A DNA stretch of 47,161 nucleotides from Burkholderiaceae bacterium (GCA_017461315.1 JAFTYR010000043.1:1-47161); one strand, 5' to 3'. Numbered from the stretch's first letter, positions 1-8,992 are shown. Translations and numbers: made by a program. The notes: generated by a model not told the origin, from the sequence alone.

Positions 1-86
1 AATCCATTGAAATTTAAAGACTATTTAGCGATTTTGAGGACTGAAGTCGGGAGAACGGACCCTTCTGAGGCCAAAAAAACGCACTT

Positions 87-171
87 TATTTTATCAGTTA
101 GGAAATGGGCACTGACCAGAACTAAAACTCTCCACCGCTTAAAAGGATTCAGTATTTTATCAGTTAGGAAA
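87..171. repeat. Pair of 19-bp direct repeats, 66 bp apart
   Basis: The same 19 bases (TATTTTATCAGTTAGGAAA) occur at 87-105 and at 153-171, a period of exactly 66 bp. The flanking bases do not match well beyond the 19-mer. A weak partial resemblance (about 10 of 19) lies one more period upstream at 22-40. No convincing gene covers 1-224. An open frame runs through it, but its product only reflects the repeat. A strong GGAGG at 175-179 is followed 6 nt later by an ATG that opens just 10 codons (186-218). The function of the repeat is unknown. Confidence 0.6.
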
Positions 172-224
172 AATGGAGGTTTAGAATGCACTATCGAATA
201 CCTTGTTCAAGGTTATAGAAAGTA

Positions 225-986
225 CTAAATGCAAGCCAAATCAAAAAATATCTTTGTTGCATCTACAAAACCTCGATTAATTCGATACTCGATCGGTTTA
301 TGTCCAAAGGTAAGGGAAATTCGATCAGTTCGTAAAACAGGGTAGGGATCGATAACCTTGAAGGATTTAGCCTCATCTCCCTCTAGAACTTCGTACTGGA
401 TTGAACATTTTTGATTCAATATAACGACATCAAATTCTCTGTCGTAAAATCGATACAAGGAATCGTTTTCTTGAAAATCTTCTAATAATTTCCTTTTATT
501 TAAGCCTTTGAAGTAACTTGCAATAAGATAGCTTTCATCAATTGAAACAACAGTTTCAGTGCCGTTTTTTCTATCTATCCAATGGCGAACAAAATGAATT
601 AGAGGTTCGTTAACTGGAACTTGTAAAGCAGTGGCGATCGTTGGATTCGCTTTAACTTTTTCAAAGGAGACGAGCTTCCAGAAAGAGCATCGCGGTTTTC
701 CTTCTTTATCTTTAAAGATTTGGAAAACATTCCAATATCCAGCGTTTTTATAAGTGCGGACAAAGGTTCCAATCCCTTCTCTTCTTAAAAGTAATCCATC
801 ATTAACGAGTGTTTCTACAGCTCGTCTCAGGGTTCCGACTGAAATTCCTAGTTGCTGAGCTAATACCGGTTCAATTGGCAATTTATCGCCAGGTGCCCAT
901 TCTTTTGATTCAATTCGTTTTAATAAAATCTGTCGAGCTTGTTGGTATAAAGGACTTCGATTAACCGTCGTATAAGATAGATTCAT
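225..986 (-). CDS. GntR-family transcriptional regulator with UTRA ligand domain (HutC/FarR type)
   Basis: A 253-residue regulator. The N-terminal 75 residues form a winged helix with typical GntR signatures: a PLYQQ start, PGDKLP, LAQQLGIS followed by GTLRRA, and the wing GTFVR. The remaining part (about 95-245) has the UTRA layout, including a late RISLTFG strand, so it should bind a small effector. UTRA members are usually one-component repressors of neighbouring catabolic or transport genes. It is divergent from the M20 peptidase-DcuC pair, with 142 bp between the start codons containing two palindromes (1011-1046). I infer that it controls that pair and itself. The effector cannot be read from the sequence. 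Confidence 0.88.
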   Translation of the reverse strand: MNLSYTTVNRSPLYQQARQILLKRIESKEWAPGDKLPIEPVLAQQLGISVGTLRRAVETLVNDGLLLRREGIGTFVRTYKNAGYWNVFQIFKDKEGKPRCSFWKLVSFEKVKANPTIATALQVPVNEPLIHFVRHWIDRKNGTETVVSIDESYLIASYFKGLNKRKLLEDFQENDSLYRFYDREFDVVILNQKCSIQYEVLEGDEAKSFKVIDPYPVLRTDRISLTFGHKPIEYRINRGFVDATKIFFDLACI

Positions 987-1010
987 AAATAATATTTCTT
1001 ATAAAACAAA

Positions 1011-1046
1011 TGATTATTAATCATATACATGATTCATGATATATGA
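1011..1046. promoter_or_regulatory. Candidate operator palindromes between the GntR gene and the peptidase operon
   Basis: TGATTATTAATCA at 1011-1023 is a perfect 13-bp palindrome. It is followed by a 26-bp near-perfect inverted repeat at 1021-1046, arms TCATATACATGA and TCATGATATATGA, with one extra A in the right arm. Both lie in the divergent intergenic space, where a GntR/UTRA dimer would be expected to bind. Binding is inferred from position and symmetry only. Confidence 0.4.
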
Positions 1047-1128
1047 ATTTAATGCCATCAGTATATAACTATTGATACATTTTCCGAAGTGAGTAGAACT
1101 TTGAGTACTCAAATTTGTAAGGAAGAAA

Positions 1129-2391
1129 ATGATGCCATCAGCTATTCCAGAATTAAATGAATCGATAGCAACGTCTGTATTGTCTTTAAAGCAAAGTCCT
1201 AAAGTAGCTAAGGCCCTGCAGATTGCCTTTGAAGAATCCGAATTGGGCATGCAAGAACAGGTAGATTTGTGCCAGATTCCTGCTCCTACATTTGAAGAAG
1301 GTATCCGAGCACAAGAAATTGTTCGTCGTATGAAGCAGTATGGTCTTGATGATGTGACTATCGATGAGATCGGTAATGTTATTGGGTATCGCCCAGGGAA
1401 AGAAAATGGACCAGTTTTAGCGATTGGTGCTCATATGGACACGGTTTTTCCTGCGGGAACCGATGTCACTGTAAAGCAAGAGGGTATACGTTATACCGCA
1501 CCAGGAATTGGGGACAATTGCTCAGGTCTAAGAGCTCTACTACAGGTAATTCGTTGTCTAAATCAAGCTCAGATCGAAACTTGTGGTGACATTTATTTTG
1601 TTGCAACGGTTGGCGAAGAGGGGCTCGGAGATATTCGAGGATCTAAGCACTTTATTGCAACTCATAAAGTAGATGGATTTATCGCAATAGATAACACGGA
1701 AATCGGACGTATTCTACGTGGTGCCGTTGGTTCTCATCGCTACCGCATGAAGATTAAAGGTCCAGGTGGTCATTCATATGCTCATTTTGGACAAGTTCCG
1801 AGTGCAATACACGCTATGTGTATTGCGGGATCCAAAATTGCTCATCTTTCAGTTCCTAAAGATCCTAAAACAACCTTTACGCTTGGCACTATCAAAGGTG
1901 GAACAAGTGTGAATACAATCGCACCGAACTGTGAAGTTGAAGTCGATATGCGTAGTATCAACAACGATGAACTTTTGAAATTAGAGGCAAAAGTTCTGCA
2001 GTGCTTTGATGAAGCCGTTCAAGAAGAAAATACAATCTGGAATATTACGGATCCAGCCAAAATGCTTTATGTCGAGCAAGAAGCAATTGGTGATCGCCCA
2101 GCAGGTGTAAGGCCGGATGATTGTCCTGTTCTACAAGTTTCCCGCTCTGCATTAAAGGCGTTAGGCCAAAAACTAACGAATTATGGCTATTCATCCACAG
2201 ATGCTAACGCACCAGTTAGCCAAGGTATTCCGGCTACTTGTTTATCTTCTGGAGGATTCCAATACAAGAGCCATACCATCCACGAATATTTCGACAAGAT
2301 TGATATTCATTTGGGACCTCAGTTAATTCTTTTAACGGCTACAGCATTAGTCGGAACAGAAGGTTTTTCACCAATACTTCCCATTCGGTAA
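1129..2391 (+). CDS. M20-family metallopeptidase (PepT/ArgE-like)
   Basis: A 420-residue zinc aminopeptidase or deacylase. Visible M20 landmarks are GAHMDTV (H102, D104), GIGDNCSG (bridging D129), VGEEG with the catalytic-base and metal glutamates E163/E164, a GPGGHS dimerisation-domain strand, and a C-terminal SHTIHE histidine. The metal ligands therefore look intact and it should be active in the cytoplasm. The start ATG at 1129 has AAGGAAG just upstream; a second ATG follows directly at 1132. Only 38 bp separate it from the downstream DcuC-family carrier, so the two are probably co-transcribed, suggesting uptake or exchange of a product and its hydrolysis. The substrate (small peptide or N-acyl amino acid) is not determinable. 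Confidence 0.85.
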   Translation: MMPSAIPELNESIATSVLSLKQSPKVAKALQIAFEESELGMQEQVDLCQIPAPTFEEGIRAQEIVRRMKQYGLDDVTIDEIGNVIGYRPGKENGPVLAIGAHMDTVFPAGTDVTVKQEGIRYTAPGIGDNCSGLRALLQVIRCLNQAQIETCGDIYFVATVGEEGLGDIRGSKHFIATHKVDGFIAIDNTEIGRILRGAVGSHRYRMKIKGPGGHSYAHFGQVPSAIHAMCIAGSKIAHLSVPKDPKTTFTLGTIKGGTSVNTIAPNCEVEVDMRSINNDELLKLEAKVLQCFDEAVQEENTIWNITDPAKMLYVEQEAIGDRPAGVRPDDCPVLQVSRSALKALGQKLTNYGYSSTDANAPVSQGIPATCLSSGGFQYKSHTIHEYFDKIDIHLGPQLILLTATALVGTEGFSPILPIR

Positions 2392-2435
2392 AAAGTAACT
2401 TTTTTAATAAAAAACTCTCTCCATAGGAGATGAAT

Positions 2436-3815
2436 ATGACAGGCGTTATTATCGTTTTGCTATCTACGATTGCAGTCTGCTTTTTAATCGTTAAAAAGTT
2501 TTATCCTGCATGGTCTCTTTTTATCATTGGTTTATTAACCATTGTTACGGTTGCCATTATTACAGGTGATCCCATTGCAACAGGGAAAAAGGCAACGGGT
2601 TTAGCTGCGTTTGATGTTTTAGGTATTTTTGGAAATCTACTTAAGAGTCGAGCCGGCGGTATTGGTATGAATATTATGATGATCGGTGGCTTTGGTTATT
2701 ACATGAGTAAGATCGGAGCGACTAGTGCATTAGTTCATCTTTGTACTAAACCGATTTCGTGTATTAATTCACCTTACGTTATTATGGTTTTAGGCTACGT
2801 TATTGGTGTATGTCTTAATGTAGTTTTAGGTTCTGCAGTTGGACTTGCCATTTTGATGATGGTGACTGTTTATCCGTTAATGCTCAGTGCAGGTGTCGGT
2901 CGACAATCTGCTTGTGCATCTGTTGCAATGACTGGTGCTTTTGGTCTAAGTCCCTTGGGTGCAAATAACATGGTTGCAACAAAATTAACCGGTATTCACG
3001 TGATGAATATCTTTGTTGATTACCAATTGGTTATTGCTCCAGTGGCACTATTTTTGATTTGTATCGTTCATTATTTCACGCAACAATACTTTGATAAGAA
3101 AGACTTAGCGAGTGGTCGAATTACGCAAGAAGATTTTGTCTCTCAAGATTTATCCGATGCAGATAAAAGTGAAAAAGCACCCGCTCTTTATGCCATCTTC
3201 CCGTTGATTCCATTGGTCTTGTTATTCATCTTTTCGCCGATGATTTATTCTCAGATCAAACTGGACATTATTAACGCTGTATTAGCCTCCTTGATTCTTT
3301 CGTTTGTTGTGGATTGCGTAATGCGTCGAGATATTAAACAGTCTTTTGCACACATTAAGTCCTTCTTTGAAGGTATGGGAAAGATTTTCACTTCAACGGT
3401 TGTATTGATTATCTGTGCGGAAATGTTTGCAACAGGTTTAACTCGATCCGGTGGTATTGCTACGTTAATTAACGGAGCAAGTCATCTAGGAAGCGGTTAC
3501 TTGATTGTTTATACCGTTATGTTCCTCATTGTTGGTCTATCAACATTTGTGATGGGCTCGGGTAATGCAGCCTTCTTTAGCTTTGCTCCAATGATTCCTG
3601 GAATTTGTCAAACTGTTGGTGGTAATGCACAGTGGATGTTAACAGGTATGCAGTTATCTTCTGGGTGTATCCGTTCGATGAGCCCGATTGCTGGATGTGT
3701 TATTGCAATTGCAGGTTTAGCGAATGTTTCTCCGTTTGATATTGTTCGAAGAACTGCTTTACCTATGTTAACGGGGTTCATCACAATTTATGTAATGTCG
3801 AGTATGTTCGTATAA
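2436..3815 (+). CDS. DcuC-family anaerobic C4-dicarboxylate carrier
   Basis: A hydrophobic inner-membrane protein of 459 residues with about 12 membrane segments. It has the DcuC-family pattern, including the SAVGLAILMMVT and GAFGLSPLGANN loops and a C-terminal half with MGSGNAAFFSFAPM. Family members exchange or take up C4-dicarboxylates anaerobically, but paralogues with other organic-acid or amino-acid substrates exist. I place the start at ATG 2436 because AGGAG (2425-2429) is 6 nt upstream. The in-frame ATG at 2430 would abut the ribosome binding site. It follows the M20 peptidase gene and is closed by a hairpin terminator. The pairing suggests it moves the peptidase substrate or product (inference). 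Confidence 0.82.
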   Translation: MTGVIIVLLSTIAVCFLIVKKFYPAWSLFIIGLLTIVTVAIITGDPIATGKKATGLAAFDVLGIFGNLLKSRAGGIGMNIMMIGGFGYYMSKIGATSALVHLCTKPISCINSPYVIMVLGYVIGVCLNVVLGSAVGLAILMMVTVYPLMLSAGVGRQSACASVAMTGAFGLSPLGANNMVATKLTGIHVMNIFVDYQLVIAPVALFLICIVHYFTQQYFDKKDLASGRITQEDFVSQDLSDADKSEKAPALYAIFPLIPLVLLFIFSPMIYSQIKLDIINAVLASLILSFVVDCVMRRDIKQSFAHIKSFFEGMGKIFTSTVVLIICAEMFATGLTRSGGIATLINGASHLGSGYLIVYTVMFLIVGLSTFVMGSGNAAFFSFAPMIPGICQTVGGNAQWMLTGMQLSSGCIRSMSPIAGCVIAIAGLANVSPFDIVRRTALPMLTGFITIYVMSSMFV

Positions 3816-3873
3816 ATATTTAGGATCAGTGAGTGGTGAAGGAATTACAGACTTTGCCATTCATATATAAAGA

Positions 3874-3915
3874 AAAGGTAGATAAGCATCACAGCCTATC
3901 TACCTTTAATTTTTA
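3874..3915. terminator. Bidirectional intrinsic terminator
   Basis: An 11-bp perfect stem, AAAGGTAGATA (3874-3884) with TATCTACCTTT (3897-3907), has a 12-nt loop and is followed by AATTTTT on the plus strand. It lies between the convergent DcuC-family and TerC-family genes and can serve both. Confidence 0.8.
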
Positions 3916-3932
3916 AATTAAACGAAACTTAG

Positions 3933-4634
3933 TTATTTAGAAGCACGTTTACGTTTAATGATTTCACCCAATCCAACTACTAAGAGAGCACCAGCAACAG
4001 CGGCTACGTAATGGACGGTCTTAGTATCTGTGATGTATTCAGTGAGCATTACGTCACCTACGATCAAACCACCACCGATCCAACCGAGAAGGGCTGCACC
4101 CAAAGTCACAATAATCGGGAATCGATCAAAGAGCTTGAGAATAACCTGGCTACCAAAGATGATGAATGGGACGCTAACCAAAAGACCAAAGATGATGAGG
4201 ATGGTCTGGTGGTGAGCCGCAGCTTGCTGAGCGGCTCCAGCGATACCGATCACATTATCAATACTCATTACCAAGTCAGCAACGATAATTGTCTTGATAG
4301 CACCCAATAACTTAGTACTTGCCTCAATATTGCTGTCTTCTTCTTCATGTGGAACCAAAAGTTTGACTCCAATCCAGACTAAGAGTGCACCAGCTACCAC
4401 CTTTAAGAAAGGCAACTGTAAGAGGTAAACGGCACATGTAATCAATACGACACGTAAGGCAATCGCACCGAATACACCCCAGAAAATACCTTGCTTACGC
4501 TGTTTAGCAGGAAGGTTTCGGCAAGCTAGGGCGATGACGACTGCATTGTCGCCACCTAACAAAATATCAATCATGATAATTTGTGCAACAGCGCCCCAGT
4601 GAATCGTTGAAAAAAACTCGGTAATAAATTCCAT
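3933..4634 (-). CDS. TerC-family (YjbE-type) integral membrane protein
   Basis: A 233-residue membrane protein with about seven hydrophobic segments. It carries the two TerC-family signatures: DILLGGDNAVVIA near residue 23 and DLVMSIDNVIGIAG near residue 119, each with an acidic residue inside the membrane. TerC/YjbE proteins are linked to metal (notably manganese) efflux or to metallation of exported proteins, and some to tellurite resistance. The exact role here is inferred from family only. The gene starts 34 bp after the SLC13 carrier gene on the same strand, so they probably share a transcript. No manganese (yybP-ykoY) riboswitch is visible in that short gap. The acidic EEEDSN loop after the third segment is a notable cytoplasmic feature. 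Confidence 0.85.
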   Translation of the reverse strand: MEFITEFFSTIHWGAVAQIIMIDILLGGDNAVVIALACRNLPAKQRKQGIFWGVFGAIALRVVLITCAVYLLQLPFLKVVAGALLVWIGVKLLVPHEEEDSNIEASTKLLGAIKTIIVADLVMSIDNVIGIAGAAQQAAAHHQTILIIFGLLVSVPFIIFGSQVILKLFDRFPIIVTLGAALLGWIGGGLIVGDVMLTEYITDTKTVHYVAAVAGALLVVGLGEIIKRKRASK

Positions 4635-4668
4635 TAATCAAGTTCCTTTTAATCTGATGAGTCTATTT

Positions 4669-6207
4669 TTAATGTGCTTGAATCGAGGTAATCATGCTAC
4701 CAGAGAAAAGCAGACATAGGATAACAATCACGATGATTGAAGCAATATTCAACCAGAATCCAGCACGAACCATTTCACTCATTCGGATGCAACCCGTAGA
4801 GAAAACCATAGCGTTTGGAGGAGTACCGACCGGCATCATAAATGCACAGGAGGCACCGAGAGTTGCAGCAACTAGCATGGCTTCTGGATGAAGGTTCAAT
4901 GAGTGAGAGATGGATGCGATGATTGGCATCATCGTAGCAGCTAAGGCGGTATTCGAAGTAAATTCCGAAACGAAGGTTGTCGCTGCAGTAACACCACCAA
5001 TGAGAACCCAATTTGGTAAGTTGGCTAAAGCGGTGGCTTGTGCGCCTAACACCTGGGAGGCACCGGTAGATTGAATCGCAGCGGACATAGCGAGACCACC
5101 ACCGAATAGTAACAATACGTCCCAAGCAATTGCTTTTGATGCACTATCCCAGTCAAGAGCGTGTACGCCGTTATTGTGATCAACGGGAAGGAGGAAAAGG
5201 AGAATACCAGCGGCCATGGCGATGGTTTCGTCTCTCAATGGCTTAAAGGGAAGACTTCCGTTGATTTGAATATCTCGAATGATGGGACCAAAAGTCCAGA
5301 GCAATGCGGCAGCGATGAATACGGATAGAACAATTTTTTCACCACGAGACATTGGGCCTAATTTCTTAATTTCTTGATTAACCCATTCTTTTCCACCTGG
5401 AATCGCATCGATTTGTTCGCGGAATAATACTTTTATCATCATCAAGTACGTTATAGCGAGAATGATGGCTACTACAGGAAATGAGAATTTCATCCATGCT
5501 AAAAAGCTGACTTGATCACCGTAAGTCTGTTCAACAAAGCGAGCAAAAATTCCGTTTGGAGGTGTACCGATGAGTGTTAAAACACCGCCAATACTAGCTC
5601 CGTAAGCAACGGACAGAAGTAATGAAACTTGGAAATTATGTTCACGTTTGTCGACAGGTACATCACCTTGAGTTGAACGAACTACCTTAATGAGAGCCAT
5701 TGCAATTGGGATCATCATCGCAGCCGTTGCAGTGTTGCTAACCCAGGCAGATAGAAAAGCCGTTGCCAACAAAATACCAAGAATAATCTGCTGTGGTTTT
5801 GTTCCAACTAATTTAATAGTCAATAATGCAATACGCCGGTCAACGCCCCAACGAGCGAGAGCGCCAGCAATTAAGAAACCACCGAAGAATAAAAAGATGG
5901 TACCGCTAGCGTAGTGCTTTAGCGTATTAGCTGAAGTAGCAATTCCTAAAAGAGGGAAGAGTACGATAGGAAGTAATGCTGTGATCGCAATTGGAGTCGC
6001 TTCTGTAAACCACCAAATGGCCATCCATAGGACGATAGCAAAACAAGCTCGGGCGGCGTGAGAAAACTCAACCAATTGACCAGCTGGATTGGTGTAGTGC
6101 TCTGGAAGAATAAAGTACAGAGCTAATGCCATTAGTGGCCCAAGGAACAAAGGGATCAGTTTCGTTCTGCTAGGGATTACTCCCGTTTCGAGATATGTAT
6201 TGTGCAT
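4669..6207 (-). CDS. SLC13/DASS-family anion:sodium symporter
   Basis: A 512-residue inner-membrane carrier with roughly 12 hydrophobic stretches. It contains the DASS sodium-motif pair: SNTATAAMMIPIA in the first half and SNTALAATMMPI in the second. Each repeat also has a GTPPNG/GTPPNA loop (LTLIGTPPNG and MMPVGTPPNA). The family imports di- and tricarboxylates or sulfate with sodium. The substrate is unresolved, although the pattern is closest in feel to dicarboxylate carriers. I set the start at the ATG at 6207 because GGAGAC lies 7-8 nt upstream; an extension to 6246 is possible but has no ribosome binding site. It leads a likely two-gene unit with the TerC-family gene. A symmetric site at 6318-6333 lies about 110 bp upstream. 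Confidence 0.85.
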   Translation of the reverse strand: MHNTYLETGVIPSRTKLIPLFLGPLMALALYFILPEHYTNPAGQLVEFSHAARACFAIVLWMAIWWFTEATPIAITALLPIVLFPLLGIATSANTLKHYASGTIFLFFGGFLIAGALARWGVDRRIALLTIKLVGTKPQQIILGILLATAFLSAWVSNTATAAMMIPIAMALIKVVRSTQGDVPVDKREHNFQVSLLLSVAYGASIGGVLTLIGTPPNGIFARFVEQTYGDQVSFLAWMKFSFPVVAIILAITYLMMIKVLFREQIDAIPGGKEWVNQEIKKLGPMSRGEKIVLSVFIAAALLWTFGPIIRDIQINGSLPFKPLRDETIAMAAGILLFLLPVDHNNGVHALDWDSASKAIAWDVLLLFGGGLAMSAAIQSTGASQVLGAQATALANLPNWVLIGGVTAATTFVSEFTSNTALAATMMPIIASISHSLNLHPEAMLVAATLGASCAFMMPVGTPPNAMVFSTGCIRMSEMVRAGFWLNIASIIVIVILCLLFSGSMITSIQAH

Positions 6208-6317
6208 AAAGTGTCTCCATCGGTACTGATCACAATAAGTATCCACAATGAATAAAGTATTCTTTTATTTCATGAGAACGGATATACAGTGAAACAAAAA
6301 ATTACATGAAAGCAGAA

Positions 6318-6333
6318 TATCATAAAAATGATA
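6318..6333. promoter_or_regulatory. Symmetric site upstream of the SLC13 carrier
   Basis: TATCAT-AAAA-ATGATA is a perfect 6+6 inverted repeat with a 4-bp spacer, located in the gap between the SLC13 and spoT genes. It has the size of a dimeric regulator site. It does not match the FNR consensus. The rest of the gap is AT-rich without another clear signal. Confidence 0.3.
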
Positions 6334-6394
6334 AGTTTTTACCGTAATGTAAAAAAATATATGCAATGTAGGGAATTTTTATCGCACCAATACA

Positions 6395-6438
6395 AGAAAT
6401 AAAATATCCCGTAAGAAAAAAATATTTTTCCACGGGAT
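6395..6438 (-). terminator. Intrinsic terminator after spoT
   Basis: On the minus strand the arms ATCCCGT (6432-6438) and ACGGGAT (6406-6412) enclose a partly self-pairing A/T loop and are followed by ATTTTATTTC. It lies 24 bp past the spoT stop codon and would end the gmk-rpoZ-spoT transcript. Confidence 0.75.
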
Positions 6439-6461
6439 GTTCTAATTTTATTTCAATGTTT

Positions 6462-8735
6462 TTATTGTTCTTCTTCAACGTCAACTGGTTTCATCTTAAG
6501 ATCACTTTCTAAGTGGCGAGTAGCTAGTCTGACGGTGTCGATTGCACGAATTGCATTGATAATTTTTTGTAAATGACGACTATCAGAAACCTGGATCGTT
6601 AACATGAGTCGGGCTACATCAGGACTTAATTGAATCATGTTAAAGCCCGTGATACTCGACTGTTGCTGTGCAATCGCAGAAGTGATGAGTTCTAATGTGG
6701 CGTGTGTATCGGAGACTTCGACGTCTAACTTACATGCATATACACGCTTAACGTCCGGAGCCCACTGCTGTTCATGCCAATTTTCTGGATCCACTCGGAA
6801 GCCTCTTTGGCAATGTGAACAACCTTTGCGGTGAATATGCGTGGTGTTAGTTGCTCCGATGTAATGTCCTAAGATCTCATCATCTGATGGGACTGGAGTA
6901 CAGCACGGAGCCAACTTAAAGTTCCCCTTGAGATTAAGAATTGGAGACTTGATCTCAGTAGCTACTTGTTGAGCGGTAGAAGCAGAATGCAATAAGTGCA
7001 AAACAAGAGCAGGATCTTTTTGACCGGTACCAATTGCAGAGAGTAAACCTTCCTTACTATCAAAGCCGTTCGATTTCCAAACACGTTCCCAATTACTGTC
7101 TGTTAAGTTCTTCAGTGACAGATGCTGTTGATCCGCAACGGTATTTAATAAGTTGCGACCTAATTCAGTACTACCGTCTTTATCTAACTGGCGTAAATAC
7201 TGTCGAATTTCAGCTCGAGCACGACCGGTACGAACCGTAGCAAGCCACTGTGGATTCGGACAAGCTTTTGGACCGGTGATAATTTCAACCATTTCGCCAT
7301 TGTGTAATTGGCGAGTCAATAGTGACGGTTCACCGTTAATACGACACCCAATACAAGCATTACCAATGTCAGAGTGAATCTGATAGGCAAAGTCAACAGC
7401 GGTAGATCCTTTTGTTAGCTGAACGATACGACCCTTAGGTGTAAAGACATAAACGCGATCCGGGAAAATTTCAACTTTGATGTTTTCCATGAATTCAAGC
7501 GAAGTACCACTTTGACGCTGAATGTCTAATAGGCTTTGTAACCACGCTTGAGTAGAAGATTGCAAATCATCACTATTACGGTCTCTGTAAAGCCAATGAG
7601 CGGTAATACCGTCTTCACAAATATGATGCATTTCATGAGTACGAATAATAAATTCGACCGGAATGCCTTTTGGACCTAAAACGGTGGTGTGCAAACTTTG
7701 ATAACCGTTCGATTTAGGGATGGCCACAAAATCTTTAAAACGCCCCGGGACCGGTTTATAAGAAGCGTGAATCACGCCAAGAGCTCGATAACAGTCTTCT
7801 CGAGTCGGTACCAGGACGCGGAAATTATGAACGTCAAGAACTTCAGAAAAGCGGATCTTTCGTTCTTTCATCTTGCTGTAAACACGCCATAACCCTTTTT
7901 CTTTATCCTCGACTTCAGCTCGGATCTTATTGCGAGCGAGAGCATCTGCGGCTTCGTGCTTAACTTGCTCTAATACTATGCGACGTTTTTCACGGCTCTT
8001 ACGAACTGCATCTTGAAGAATCCGATAACGTCTTGGATACATGAATGAGAAACTGATATCGGATAATTCACGATAAACACTATACATACCCAAGCGGTGT
8101 GCGATAGCCACATAAATTTCCATCGTTTCTTTAGCGATACGGAATTTTTTGTGTGGTTTTACAGCACCTAGGGTGCGCATGTTATGCAGACGGTCTGCCA
8201 ATTTGATAAGAATAACTCGTACATCTCGCGACATGGCTAAAAGCATCTTGTGGAAGCTTTCAGCCTGAGCCTCTTCATTTGAAGAGAACTTCAATTTATC
8301 AAGTTTAGAGACTCCGTCAACAAGCTCGGTTACGACAATACCGAACTTTTCGCTCATTTCGATCTTAGTAATTCCCGTATCTTCAAGCACATCGTGCATG
8401 AGACCCGCTTCAATGACTTGTGCGTCTAAGTGCCATCCGGCAAGAACTTCAGCCACAGCGATTGGATGAGTAATATAAGGATCACCAGAATTACGATATT
8501 GACCGAGGTGAGCTTCATCAGCGTAGCGGAACGCTTCGCGAATCTTATTAACGTCTGAGGAGGAAAGATAAAGACGACAGCGCTCGGCTAATTGATTAGC
8601 CGAGGCAACTGGGTTAACCGGTTTAGGCGGTTCGTTTTTTTTTTCGGTAGGGAGGTCTTCTTTCAGACCGATTACTCGCTTAAAGGCATCGGCTAGCGAT
8701 GACGGGGCGAATGTATTGGCATTTTCTTCGGTCAT
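6462..8735 (-). CDS. spoT: Bifunctional (p)ppGpp synthetase/hydrolase (RelA/SpoT family)
   Basis: A 757-residue stringent-response enzyme. The N-terminal HD hydrolase domain has an intact HDVLEDT motif (H114, D115, E118, D119) and a later KLADRLHNM helix. The synthetase domain (about 230-390) contains FKDFVAIPKSNGYQSLHT and, before it, a basic KEKG stretch of the kind found in bifunctional rather than RelA-only enzymes. A TGS domain follows (VEIFPDRVYVFTPKG, about 415-475), then a zinc-finger-like part with CC and CSHC (about 605-650) and a C-terminal ACT domain (about 675-745). It should both make and degrade (p)ppGpp. It is the last gene of the gmk-rpoZ-spoT unit, 38 bp after rpoZ. This order is common in proteobacteria and ties GTP supply, polymerase composition and alarmone levels together. 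Confidence 0.95.
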   Translation of the reverse strand: MTEENANTFAPSSLADAFKRVIGLKEDLPTEKKNEPPKPVNPVASANQLAERCRLYLSSSDVNKIREAFRYADEAHLGQYRNSGDPYITHPIAVAEVLAGWHLDAQVIEAGLMHDVLEDTGITKIEMSEKFGIVVTELVDGVSKLDKLKFSSNEEAQAESFHKMLLAMSRDVRVILIKLADRLHNMRTLGAVKPHKKFRIAKETMEIYVAIAHRLGMYSVYRELSDISFSFMYPRRYRILQDAVRKSREKRRIVLEQVKHEAADALARNKIRAEVEDKEKGLWRVYSKMKERKIRFSEVLDVHNFRVLVPTREDCYRALGVIHASYKPVPGRFKDFVAIPKSNGYQSLHTTVLGPKGIPVEFIIRTHEMHHICEDGITAHWLYRDRNSDDLQSSTQAWLQSLLDIQRQSGTSLEFMENIKVEIFPDRVYVFTPKGRIVQLTKGSTAVDFAYQIHSDIGNACIGCRINGEPSLLTRQLHNGEMVEIITGPKACPNPQWLATVRTGRARAEIRQYLRQLDKDGSTELGRNLLNTVADQQHLSLKNLTDSNWERVWKSNGFDSKEGLLSAIGTGQKDPALVLHLLHSASTAQQVATEIKSPILNLKGNFKLAPCCTPVPSDDEILGHYIGATNTTHIHRKGCSHCQRGFRVDPENWHEQQWAPDVKRVYACKLDVEVSDTHATLELITSAIAQQQSSITGFNMIQLSPDVARLMLTIQVSDSRHLQKIINAIRAIDTVRLATRHLESDLKMKPVDVEEEQ

Positions 8736-8773
8736 AGTACTCTCCCTTTTTTGAATCAGCCGAATTGGATGGA

Positions 8774-8974
8774 TTATTTAACTTTTTGGAGCATTTCTAC
8801 GCCAACAGCACCATCGGCAATTTCACGTAACGCAGCAACGCAGGGCTTATCTTTGCACTCTACAAGAGGAGGCTGACCCTGGCAGAGCTGACGAGCACGA
8901 GCCGCTGCGGAGAGAACCATTTGGAAACGGTTCGGGATTTTTTTCAGACAATCTTCAACAGTAATACGAGCCAT
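8774..8974 (-). CDS. rpoZ: RNA polymerase omega subunit
   Basis: A 66-residue omega subunit with the family N-terminus [10 protein letters not shown], the [17 protein letters not shown] helix and a LREIADG segment. Omega assists assembly of the beta-prime subunit and forms part of a ppGpp site on the polymerase in proteobacteria, which suits its place between gmk and spoT. It is shorter than the E. coli protein (91 residues), ending soon after the conserved core. It contains three extra cysteines in the loop [17 protein letters not shown], which is unusual but of unknown meaning. The gap to gmk is 18 bp. Confidence 0.93.
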   Translation of the reverse strand: MARITVEDCLKKIPNRFQMVLSAAARARQLCQGQPPLVECKDKPCVAALREIADGAVGVEMLQKVK

Positions 8975-8992
8975 TTTTAATACCTAAATTAA

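Noticed and set aside
22..171. CRISPR array end at the left edge (66-bp period fits type II)
   Set aside because: Only 19 bp match between the two units and flanking bases diverge. There is no third good copy inside the window and no cas gene.
4011..4310. Plus-strand open frame opposite the TerC-family gene
   Set aside because: Antisense shadow of a clear membrane-protein gene, with no ribosome binding site or family features. The same holds for the other antisense frames over spoT, carB, dnaE and ftsH.
4635..4668. Manganese (yybP-ykoY) riboswitch in front of the TerC-family gene
   Set aside because: The gap is only 34 bp, far too short, and shows no such motif.
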